Below, piece by piece: positions 1 to 6,118 of a DNA stretch of 6,517 nucleotides. This DNA comes from Verrucomicrobiota bacterium. Its GTDB lineage: Bacteria > Verrucomicrobiota > Verrucomicrobiia > Chthoniobacterales > UBA10450. Each line of letters begins with the position of its first letter. Position 1 is the stretch's first letter. The DNA is taken from assembly GCA_003219115.1 (NCBI GenBank), contig QHPN01000253.1, positions 8,056 to 14,572 on the forward strand. Direction: 5' to 3'. A model generated the notes under the pieces. The model was not told the origin of the DNA. It made no database searches and saw nothing but the letters and a program-made list of their open reading frames with translations. Position numbers and translations under genes: made by a program.

Positions 1-1023
1 GTTCTCGCCGCCATCGGCGTTGGCTGGGCGCTGCTGTACGTTTATACAACTAACCTTACCGCTGGCCGATTTTTCGCCCTTCTCACTGGAATTTTCATCC
101 TCTATGACCCAGCGAAAAATCTAAGCAAACTGCGGGTCATAATGCAGCGATCCATCGCGGCTACCGAAGGTATTTTCGCAATTCTGGATACCCCGGTCAC
201 GATTCAGGATGCGCCCGACGCGAAGACATTGCAAAGTTCGCAAGGGCGAATCGATTTCGAAAACGTTACCTTCCGCTATGCTGGGACGTCCATTGACGCT
301 CTTAGCCACGTCACTCTGAAGATCGAACCGGGGAAAAGTTATGCCCTAGTCGGTGCCAGCGGCGCGGGTAAGAGCACAATTCTGTCGCTTATTCTCCGAC
401 TTTACGATCCGACCTCAGGGGCGGTGCGAATCGATGGGAACGACCTGCGCGGGTTAACTCAGCAATCGTTGCGCGAGCAGATCGGCCTGGTCACGCAGGA
501 AACGTTTTTGTTCCACGACACTATCTACAACAACATTATTTTTGGCCGCCTCGACGCCACCCGGGAAGACATTTATCGCGCAGCTCAGATGGCCTACGCA
601 CACGAGTTCATTCTGGCGCAGCCGAAAAAATACGACACCACCGTGGGCGACAAGGGAATGCTTCTTTCCGGCGGGCAACAACAACGATTGGCCATTGCGC
701 GCGCGGTCTTAAAAAATGCCCCTATTCTCCTTCTCGACGAAGCCACTTCGGCCCTCGATTCCGAATCGGAGAAGCAAATTCAAATGGCGCTGCAAACGCT
801 CGCCGCCGGCAAGACCGTGGTCGCAATTGCCCACCGGCTCTCCACCATTTTGTCGTCCGATCAGATCATCGTCATGGAAAACGGCCGGGTGAAAGAAATC
901 GGCACCCACGCGGAATTACTGGCCCAGTCCGGTTACTATCGGCGCCTCTACGATTTGCAGTTCAATCGCGGCGCCGAACACAAGGACCCTGAGCCGGAAG
1001 AATTGTTCGAGGTCGTCAGCTAA
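1..1023 (+). CDS. ABC exporter, transmembrane-ATPase half-transporter (MsbA/MdlB type), 5'-truncated by window edge
   Basis: This is the C-terminal 340 residues of an inner-membrane exporter half-transporter with the permease domain fused to the ATPase. The reading frame is open from base 1, so the true start lies outside the window; the ATG at 142 is internal. Residues 1-40 contain two hydrophobic stretches that fit the last two helices of the transmembrane domain, followed by the usual linker (ATEGIFAILD). The ATPase domain has Walker A GASGAGKST (residues 118-126), a Q-loop in LVTQETF (about 163-169), the signature LSGGQ (222-226), Walker B ILLLDE (242-247), D-loop SALD, and the H-loop histidine in AIAHRLST (residue 278). 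All catalytic elements are intact. The tail after residue 320 is acidic (EPEELFE). The family exports lipid A, other lipids or drugs as a homo- or heterodimer. The substrate cannot be read from this half, so no symbol is given. The stop codon overlaps the convergent DUF1802 gene. Confidence 0.95.
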   Translation, partial: VLAAIGVGWALLYVYTTNLTAGRFFALLTGIFILYDPAKNLSKLRVIMQRSIAATEGIFAILDTPVTIQDAPDAKTLQSSQGRIDFENVTFRYAGTSIDALSHVTLKIEPGKSYALVGASGAGKSTILSLILRLYDPTSGAVRIDGNDLRGLTQQSLREQIGLVTQETFLFHDTIYNNIIFGRLDATREDIYRAAQMAYAHEFILAQPKKYDTTVGDKGMLLSGGQQQRLAIARAVLKNAPILLLDEATSALDSESEKQIQMALQTLAAGKTVVAIAHRLSTILSSDQIIVMENGRVKEIGTHAELLAQSGYYRRLYDLQFNRGAEHKDPEPEELFEVVS

Positions 1024-1568
1024 CGAGAAGCAACATTACCCGTCAGGCGGTCGAACTGAGCGCAAAGTCGTTGATGTGCTTCGTCATCCACCATCGGTCG
1101 CATTTCCATCTCTGGAGGGGACGGCAAATGAACCCAGGAACGGCAACCACCAAATCGTTTTTCATTTTGCAGAATCCAGGCCGGCGAAAGTTCAAACACG
1201 CGCACGAACGCGATGTTTAATCCTTCGTCTTTGTAGCCAAAACGTTCTCGCACAACTTCTGGCCTGAGGATGTGCAGCGGAGCCAGAGCCTCCGCCATCC
1301 GGAGCGAACCAATCCGCAGTGTGCGCTCCACCTTCGCATACCATCGAATCGCGATGGTATCGCCTGCCCCCGGCAGATTAGCCGACGCAACCCGAACTTT
1401 CGCCACTTGCTCGTGGAAGAAGGTGGGAAACAAAAAGAACTCCCGATACCGAAACGAAAATCCTTCGCGTCCTTCTGCAATTCCGCCTTTCCGCAAAATG
1501 ACCGACTGCTCACCACGCCCGAGGGCGTCGCACACCAGGGACCATTCCTTGAAACCGACGCTTTCCAT
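1020..1568 (-). CDS. DUF1802 family protein
   Basis: This encodes 182 residues with no signal peptide or membrane segment, so it is probably cytoplasmic. The N-terminus (GFKEWSLVCDALGRGEQ, then VILRKGGIAE, then FFLFPTFFHEQ) matches the pattern I know from the DUF1802 family: KEW.vvcdALg.G.q..ilRKGGI.E.......f.lfPt..H. Length fits the family. The molecular function is unknown, and I see no obvious catalytic triad or metal site. I chose the ATG at 1568 because the conserved KEW motif begins six residues later, as in relatives. A GTG at 1577 in the same frame would add three residues (MKE). The only ribosome-site-like sequence is a weak purine run (GTGAAAGA) just before the ATG. The gene is divergent from the PHP gene across 31 bp. 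Its TAG stop overlaps the TAA of the ABC exporter gene, so the two 3' ends are antisense to each other. Confidence 0.8.
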   Translation of the reverse strand: MESVGFKEWSLVCDALGRGEQSVILRKGGIAEGREGFSFRYREFFLFPTFFHEQVAKVRVASANLPGAGDTIAIRWYAKVERTLRIGSLRMAEALAPLHILRPEVVRERFGYKDEGLNIAFVRVFELSPAWILQNEKRFGGCRSWVHLPSPPEMEMRPMVDDEAHQRLCAQFDRLTGNVASR

Positions 1569-1599
1569 TTCTTTCACTGCAAATTAGCGTTGTCGCACG

Positions 1600-2322
1600 A
1601 TGCCGTTCAATATCGACCTGCATACTCATAGCTTTTTCTCCGGCGATGGTGTCTCCAGCCCGGAAGATCTGATCGCGAGCGCACAAGCCAAAGGTCTGCA
1701 CGGTATTGCCATTACCGATCACAACACTTGCGACGCGATCGATTATCTGCGGGGAAAGAAACTGATGCGCGACGATGGGTTTCCGGTAAATGGTTTCCTG
1801 GTTATTCCGGGAGTTGAAGTCACTACGGCCGAAGGGCACCTGCTTTGCGTCGGCACAACGTTGCCCGAGGCGGCGAAGTTGAAGGGCCGGCCTGCGCGCG
1901 ACGTCTGCGCACTCATTCACGAGCACGGCGGTCTCGCTATTCCGCCGCATCCCTATGATCTGTTTCGTGCCGGAATCCGTTTTGCCACCCTCGAAACTTT
2001 GCCCGTTGATGCACTGGAGGTTTTCAACGCCGCCACCACTTTGCGCCGCTACAACACCTTCGCGTTTCGTTATGCGCAGTTGCGCGGTTTACCCATGACG
2101 GCTGCAAGCGACGCCCATCATGCCGCTGCGGTCGGAACCGCCTATACCATTTTGAATTGCGACGAACTCTCCGTTAAATCCGCGCTCGCGCAGATCGTCA
2201 AAAGCAACGAGCTCAATCAGCGTTACCTCACCCCGCGCGACAGCATGCGTAAGACGTGGAACAACTGGTTGCGCTTGCGACGGAAGAAACTGCCCGGAAT
2301 TACCAACCGCGACGGCGACTAA
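1600..2322 (+). CDS. PHP-domain metal-dependent phosphoesterase
   Basis: This encodes 240 residues of a PHP (polymerase and histidinol phosphatase) domain, a cytoplasmic metal-dependent phosphoesterase fold. The metal-binding motifs appear in canonical order: DLHTHS (residues 6-11, H8 and H10), ITDHN (38-42, D40/H41), PGVEVT with E73, EGHLL with H80, IPPHPYD with H117, EVFN (140-143) and SDAH (170-173, D171/H173). No key residue is missing, so an active enzyme is expected. Relatives include nucleoside 3',5'-bisphosphate phosphatases and other small phosphatases, but the substrate cannot be decided here. The C-terminal 27 residues are strongly basic (RLRRKK) and lie outside the domain. The ATG at 1600 is chosen because it places the first metal motif at residue 6, typical for the family. 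No Shine-Dalgarno sequence precedes it. The gene is divergent from DUF1802 and is followed by the nested palindrome. Confidence 0.9.
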   Translation: MPFNIDLHTHSFFSGDGVSSPEDLIASAQAKGLHGIAITDHNTCDAIDYLRGKKLMRDDGFPVNGFLVIPGVEVTTAEGHLLCVGTTLPEAAKLKGRPARDVCALIHEHGGLAIPPHPYDLFRAGIRFATLETLPVDALEVFNAATTLRRYNTFAFRYAQLRGLPMTAASDAHHAAAVGTAYTILNCDELSVKSALAQIVKSNELNQRYLTPRDSMRKTWNNWLRLRRKKLPGITNRDGD

Positions 2323-2334
2323 GAGTCCGGGAAG

Positions 2335-2353
2335 CGCAGGCTGCCAGCCTGCG
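2335..2353. repeat. Hairpin 1 of the nested palindrome (8-bp stem)
   Basis: The left arm CGCAGGCT, loop GCC and right arm AGCCTGCG form a perfect 8-bp stem with a 3-nt loop. The stem is identical to that of hairpin 4 at 2434-2452. Confidence 0.85.
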
Positions 2354-2376
2354 AGTCTCGGCAGCTTGCCGAGACT
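2354..2376. repeat. Hairpin 2 of the nested palindrome (10-bp stem)
   Basis: The left arm AGTCTCGGCA, loop GCT and right arm TGCCGAGACT form a perfect 10-bp stem directly abutting hairpin 1. The GGCA/TGCC core next to the loop is shared with hairpin 3. Confidence 0.85.
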
Positions 2377-2410
2377 ACTCGAGAATGTCTCAATGGTTAA
2401 CGCATGGAAT

Positions 2411-2433
2411 GTTGCCGGCAGGCTGCCGGCAAC
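2411..2433. repeat. Hairpin 3 of the nested palindrome (10-bp stem)
   Basis: The left arm GTTGCCGGCA, loop GGC and right arm TGCCGGCAAC form a perfect 10-bp stem. It lies 34 nt after hairpin 2 and abuts hairpin 4. Confidence 0.85.
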
Positions 2434-2452
2434 CGCAGGCTAGCAGCCTGCG
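2434..2452. repeat. Hairpin 4 of the nested palindrome (8-bp stem)
   Basis: The left arm CGCAGGCT, loop AGC and right arm AGCCTGCG form a perfect 8-bp stem with the same arms as hairpin 1. With its flank to 2461 it mirrors the left end of the element. Confidence 0.85.
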
Positions 2453-2477
2453 CTCCCCGGATTACAGCAGCGAAGCT

Positions 2478-4580
2478 TTACAACAATTCGCGCAGCGCGC
2501 TCACATCCGTCACCGGTGCCTTACAGGTAAAATTTTCGCAAATGTAGACCGCCGGTTTGCCGTCGATTGGTGTCATTGCACGGATCGCCTCGTTCTTCTC
2601 CGCCAGAAAACTTTGGCCCTCGGCTCCATCAGCAAGAAGAACGATGGCATGCGGCAGAAAATGCTTCCCTATTTCTCCAAACAATTCCTGGACACGTTCC
2701 TCTCCCCGGTCCCCGGCGACGACAATTTGTCGCGGCGCGGTTTTAAGAAAATCAAACGCGACCAGCATTTGTGGCAGCGCGCTTGGAAAATGAGCTAACT
2801 GCCGCGCGAAAGCGTTAACTGTTTTCTTTGCACGTGCCAGCAGCTCCGGATCATTACGAATCGCCGCCAGTCGCGCCAGATTTAGCGCCGCCACTGAGCT
2901 GGCAGCAGGTTCGGCGCTGTCGTTTTCTTCTTTCATGCGCAGTAGGATACTGCTGTCGTGACCAGTGACGGAAAAATAGCCGCCGCCTTTATCATCCCAA
3001 AAGAGCGCATCCATCTTGTTTTGTAATTCGAGCGCGAATTTCAGCCAGCGCATTTCGAAGGATACCCGGTAAAGGTCGATCAACCCTTGAATGACGAAAG
3101 CGTAGTCATCGGCAAATCCCTCGACTTCACTGCGACCCTCGCGATAACTGCGGAACAGAATTTTCCGCGACTCATCGTAAAGCTTTGCCCGAACAAACTC
3201 CGCTGCTTGCGTCGCTGGCTCCAAATAAGAAGCATCATCCAGGATCTGGGCACCCAGTGCGAAAGCGGAGATCATCAAGCCATTCCAAGCCGCAATGATT
3301 TTGTCGTCCAAATGCGGACGAGGACGTTTGCTGCGGATCGAAAATAACTTCTGGTGGCTTTCGGCTAACGATTCTTGGACGCCATCGGCAGGTGGGTGCC
3401 GTTCGATCAAAATATTCTTGCCGCGCAGCTCGCCATGAGGATCAGCTCCGGTTGGCACATTGCCGTTTTCTTCAACTCCATAGTGAAATGAAAAGATCGG
3501 CGCCCTGTCACCAAGAGCGTCGTCGATTTCCTGTTTCGTCCAGACGTAAAACGCGCCTTCTGCCATTTTGCCATGACCGGGATCACCGATCCCGGCTACA
3601 ATTGGACTGTCAGCATCTTCCGCTGAATAGAACCCGCCCTCCGGCGAAGTCATGTCGCGCCGGACATAATCAAGAATGTCGCGCGCCGTCGCCGCGAAAT
3701 CAGCATCACCTGTGATTTGGAAGGCGTCGAGATAAGCGCTCGCTAACTGCGCCTGGTCGTAAAGCATTTTCTCGAAGTGCGGCACGTGCCAGTGCCCATC
3801 GACCGAATACCGATGAAATCCGCCGCCGATATGATCATGCATTCCGCCCGCCGCCATTTTTCGCAAGGTCAGCAGAACCATCTCCAAGGCGTGTTGCCCG
3901 GAATCGGTGTCCGGGTTTCGCGCGTGGAAGCGCGTTAGAAAATTCAGGCTCACGGGGCGCGGGAACTTTGGCGCACCACCAAACCCGCCCTCGTGCGCGT
4001 CGAACGTCCGCGCGAATTGCTGGTACGCCCCTTCCAGAGTGGACGCATCGATCTCTCCCGCTGCGGTTTCTTCCCTCGCCGCTTCGCGCAGCGCCTCAAC
4101 AATGTTCGCTCCTTGCTTTGAAATTTTCTCGCGATCGTTTTTCCACGCCTCTGCGATCCTTTGCAACACCCGTCTGAAAGCAGGCTGACCAAATCGCTCC
4201 TCGGGCGGGAAATAAGTCCCGGCGACAAACGGTTCCAACTGCGGAGTCAACCAAACGCTCATGGGCCACCCGCCGCCGCCCGTTGTTGCCTGCACGAAAG
4301 TCATGTAAACGCGGTCCACATCGGGTCGCTCTTCCCGGTCGACTTTGATGTTCACAAACTCGCGATTCATGATTTCGGCGGTGGCATCGTCCTCGAACGA
4401 TTCGTGCGCCATGACGTGGCACCAGTGACAAGTGGAATAACCGACCGACAAAAAAATCGGCTTGTTCTCCCGCCGCGCCTTCTCAAACGCCTCGTTTCCC
4501 CACGGCAGCCAATCGACCGGGTTATGCGCGTGCTGGAGAAGATACGGCGACTTCTCGTGCTCGAGGCGGTTCTGCGGCAT
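2478..4580 (-). CDS. Thioredoxin-domain protein of the YyaL/SPATA20 family (DUF255)
   Basis: This encodes 700 residues, close to the family's usual length of about 670-700. Residues 1-160 are a DUF255/thioredoxin-like domain. It opens with NRLEHEKSPYLLQHAHNPVDW and carries the CxxC redox motif STCHWCHVM (C51, C54), KVDREERPD (79-87) and a cis-Pro-like GGWPMS (103-108). The rest is an alpha/alpha-barrel of the six-hairpin glycosidase type, with GGFGGAPKFP (198-207), DHIGGGFHRYSVD (249-261), HFEKMLYDQAQL (268-279), GGFYSAEDADS (315-325), DDKIIAAWNGLM (425-436) and GFADDYAF (488-495). The C-terminus has CENFTC (C681, C686) followed by APVTD, also typical of the family. No signal peptide is seen, so it is probably cytosolic. 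The biochemical role is not established; thiol-disulfide chemistry combined with a sugar-binding fold is the common guess. The ATG at 4580 is the first possible start, because an in-frame TAG lies two codons upstream. No Shine-Dalgarno motif is visible. Confidence 0.93.
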   Translation of the reverse strand: MPQNRLEHEKSPYLLQHAHNPVDWLPWGNEAFEKARRENKPIFLSVGYSTCHWCHVMAHESFEDDATAEIMNREFVNIKVDREERPDVDRVYMTFVQATTGGGGWPMSVWLTPQLEPFVAGTYFPPEERFGQPAFRRVLQRIAEAWKNDREKISKQGANIVEALREAAREETAAGEIDASTLEGAYQQFARTFDAHEGGFGGAPKFPRPVSLNFLTRFHARNPDTDSGQHALEMVLLTLRKMAAGGMHDHIGGGFHRYSVDGHWHVPHFEKMLYDQAQLASAYLDAFQITGDADFAATARDILDYVRRDMTSPEGGFYSAEDADSPIVAGIGDPGHGKMAEGAFYVWTKQEIDDALGDRAPIFSFHYGVEENGNVPTGADPHGELRGKNILIERHPPADGVQESLAESHQKLFSIRSKRPRPHLDDKIIAAWNGLMISAFALGAQILDDASYLEPATQAAEFVRAKLYDESRKILFRSYREGRSEVEGFADDYAFVIQGLIDLYRVSFEMRWLKFALELQNKMDALFWDDKGGGYFSVTGHDSSILLRMKEENDSAEPAASSVAALNLARLAAIRNDPELLARAKKTVNAFARQLAHFPSALPQMLVAFDFLKTAPRQIVVAGDRGEERVQELFGEIGKHFLPHAIVLLADGAEGQSFLAEKNEAIRAMTPIDGKPAVYICENFTCKAPVTDVSALRELL

Positions 4581-4678
4581 GATCTAAGATAGCAAAAGGA
4601 CTGTTGGGCGCGCCATCGCGAATGCAGCGCAAACGCGACCCCACTTGTCATTGCTTTCGCTTTGCCGAAACTGGGCAA
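4581..4678. other. Divergent intergenic region between the YyaL-type gene and modA
   Basis: These 98 bp must contain the start signals for both the YyaL-type gene (leftward) and modAB (rightward), if those signals are intergenic. I found no well-spaced -35/-10 pair and no ModE-type palindrome. The purine run AAAAGGA at 4594-4600 resembles a ribosome binding site, but it sits only 3 nt before the TTG at 4604, which is too close. The stretch is open in the modA frame from the TTG at 4604 and contains an ATG at 4622, so part of it would be coding if modA starts further upstream than I chose. Confidence 0.4.
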
Positions 4679-5422
4679 GTGATCCGACTTTTAATTGCCC
4701 TCGTCTTCACGTCAGCGAGCACCATTGCGCTTCACGCTGAAGAATTGCTCGTTTCGGCTGCGGCGAGTCTCACCGACGCGCTGAAAGAGATCGGCGCAAA
4801 ATTCGAAAAAGAGTCAAACACCAAAGTGGTTTTCAACTTTGGCGCCTCCAGCATGCTCGCACGGCAAATCGAAGAAGGCGCGCCAGCCGATGTTTTCTTT
4901 TCCGCCGACGAAGCGCAAATGAATCGTTTGCAAAATAAGATTGCGCCGGCGACGCGGTGCGACTTGCTCACTAACGTTCTCGTCGTCATCGCGCGCAAGG
5001 ATTCAGCGGAAAACCTGAGTCAACTCTCCGATCTCACGAAACCTGAAATCATGCGTATCGCGATCGCGAATCCGCAGGCAGTTCCGGCCGGTGTCTACGC
5101 GAAGGAGGTGCTCACCAAAGCGAAGCTGTGGGAGAGAATCGAAGCTAAAATCGCGCCGGCGGAAAACGTGCGCGCAACCCTCGCAGTGGTCGAAGCAGGA
5201 AACGCTGACGCCGGGTTCGTTTATAAAACTGATGCGATGAGTTTGGCGAAAATCAGGATTGCGCTGGAGATTCCTGCAGAATTCGCACCGAAAATCGTTT
5301 ACCCAGCAGCAATTGTCGCCGGCTCTCGGCATCAAGATCAAGCGCAGCGGTTTCTCGCGTTTCTAAAAACTGTAGAAGCCGGGCAAATTTTCCGACGCTT
5401 GGGTTTTGGCATTACGCAGTGA
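4679..5422 (+). CDS. modA: Periplasmic molybdate-binding protein ModA
   Basis: This is the substrate-binding protein of the ModABC importer, which captures molybdate or tungstate in the periplasm and delivers it to ModB. From the GTG at 4679 the protein has 247 residues, near the roughly 257 of E. coli ModA. It begins with a clean signal peptide: MIR, a hydrophobic core, and cleavage after LHA at residue 20. Diagnostic motifs are SAAASLTDAL (26-35), NFGASSMLARQIEEGAPADV (53-72), VPAGVYAKE (135-143), ENVRATLAVVEAG (162-174) and FVYKTDA (180-186). Oxyanion ligands can be matched to the E. coli set by spacing: S30, S57, A137, V164 and Y182 reproduce the intervals between mature Ser12/Ser39 (27) and Ala125/Val152/Tyr170 (27 and 18). 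In-frame TTG (4604) and ATG (4622) starts would add 25 or 19 polar residues before the signal peptide, so I prefer the GTG. The end overlaps modB by 4 bp. Confidence 0.92.
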   Translation: MIRLLIALVFTSASTIALHAEELLVSAAASLTDALKEIGAKFEKESNTKVVFNFGASSMLARQIEEGAPADVFFSADEAQMNRLQNKIAPATRCDLLTNVLVVIARKDSAENLSQLSDLTKPEIMRIAIANPQAVPAGVYAKEVLTKAKLWERIEAKIAPAENVRATLAVVEAGNADAGFVYKTDAMSLAKIRIALEIPAEFAPKIVYPAAIVAGSRHQDQAQRFLAFLKTVEAGQIFRRLGFGITQ

Positions 5423-6096
5423 GTTTCTTCGGCCTAAACGAGTGGAACATCATTCTTTTCACGCTCGCGGTTTGCGCCCTGAGCACGCTTTGCATTTTGC
5501 CGTTCGGCCTCGCCCTTGCCTGGATACTCGCACGCAAACGCTGGCGCGGAAAAGTTTTGGTGGAAACTCTTCTCACGTTGCCGCTGGTCATTCCGCCTGT
5601 CGCGACCGGTTTGATTCTGCTAAAGCTTTTTGGCCGCCGCGGTCCAGTCGGTGCATTTCTGTTTCAAAATTTTCATCTCGACATTGTTTTCACCTGGCGC
5701 GCCGTGGTCATTGCCGCAGCGGTGATGTCATTTCCGTTGCTCGTGCGAGCGGCGCGCGTCGGCTTCGAAAGCGTTGATGTTCAGCTCGAAGAAATCGCAC
5801 TCACTCTGGGTGCCGGACCGTTCCGTACTTTTTTCAGCGTCACGCTGCCGCTGGCTGCGCGCGCGATCAGCGCTGGCATCATCCTCGCTTTCGCACGCGC
5901 AATTGGCGAATTTGGCGCCACCATTTTGGTCGCAGGAAACATTCCCGGACGCACCACCACCATTTCGCTGAAAATTTACGAAGCCGTCATTCTTGGGCAG
6001 GATCTAATCGCGTGGCGACTTGTCATCATTTGCCTGGTAATTTCATTCGCTGCTATCTGGCTGAGCGAACGTTGGAGCCGCGGCGCGATCGGCTGA
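5419..6096 (+). CDS. modB: Molybdate ABC transporter permease ModB
   Basis: This 225-residue inner-membrane protein would form the homodimeric channel of the molybdate importer. Length matches E. coli ModB (about 229). Hydrophobic segments lie at about residues 10-37, 50-70, 92-112, 150-172 and 198-216, giving the five-helix layout of this permease class. The cytoplasmic coupling (EAA) loop is clear at about 124-143, starting EEIALTLGAG and ending SVTLP. It is followed by AFARAIGEFGAT (157-168) and the late motif TTTISLKIYE (179-188), both hallmarks of ModB/CysT-like permeases. The TLPLVIPPVATG segment (53-64) is also typical. The start is a GTG inside the GTGA that carries the modA stop, so translation is probably coupled to modA. 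No modC follows; the next gene is convergent and unrelated. Confidence 0.94.
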   Translation: MSFFGLNEWNIILFTLAVCALSTLCILPFGLALAWILARKRWRGKVLVETLLTLPLVIPPVATGLILLKLFGRRGPVGAFLFQNFHLDIVFTWRAVVIAAAVMSFPLLVRAARVGFESVDVQLEEIALTLGAGPFRTFFSVTLPLAARAISAGIILAFARAIGEFGATILVAGNIPGRTTTISLKIYEAVILGQDLIAWRLVIICLVISFAAIWLSERWSRGAIG

Positions 6097-6118
6097 TTTT
6101 GGCAAGCGGCCAGCGCTA

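Larger units (their letters stand above)
2326..2461. repeat. 136-bp nested palindrome of four hairpins (REP/MITE-like), possible bidirectional terminator
   Basis: The convergent gap between the PHP gene and the YyaL-type gene holds four perfect stem-loops in mirror order: 8-bp stem, 10-bp stem, 34-nt spacer, 10-bp stem, 8-bp stem. Every loop is 3 nt, and the hairpins within each pair directly abut. The two outer hairpins have identical stems (CGCAGGCT / AGCCTGCG) and differ only in the loop. The outermost 28 bases (2326-2353) are also the reverse complement of 2434-2461 at 26 of 28 positions, so the whole unit can fold into one long stem as well as four local ones. There is no open reading frame and no run of T after the stems. 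Terminal inverted repeats suggest a non-autonomous mobile element or REP doublet. Its place between two gene ends also fits a terminator or 3'-end protection role. Family assignment is inference; the structure is directly visible. Confidence 0.85.

Noticed and set aside
142..1023. ATG at 142 as the start of a stand-alone ATPase
   Set aside because: The frame is open upstream and encodes transmembrane helices and the linker of a fused exporter, so the ATG is internal.
1272..1631. Plus-strand open frame antisense to DUF1802
   Set aside because: It lies opposite a recognised protein family, and its arginine/serine/proline-rich translation is typical of a shadow frame.
1510..1950. Minus-strand open frame of 146 codons opposite the PHP gene
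   Set aside because: The PHP frame carries all metal motifs in order; the antisense frame has no recognisable domain.
2256..2798. Plus-strand open frame of 180 codons spanning the PHP gene end, the repeat and the YyaL-type 3' end
   Set aside because: It runs through the palindromes and antisense to a well-supported gene, and its translation shows no family resemblance.
4096..4431. Minus-strand open frame in another frame of the YyaL-type gene
   Set aside because: It is fully inside the conserved thioredoxin-domain coding region and arginine-rich, so it is a shadow.
4645..4673. TTGTCA as a -35 box for modA
   Set aside because: No acceptable -10 hexamer lies 16-18 bp downstream, and it would fall too close to the chosen start.
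5406..5777. Plus-strand open frame overlapping modA end and modB start
   Set aside because: The modB frame gives a full five-helix permease; this frame is a basic, low-information translation.
6097..6118. Terminator between modB and DUF309
   Set aside because: Only a 4-bp TGGC/GCCA stem without a T-run can be drawn, which is too weak to call.
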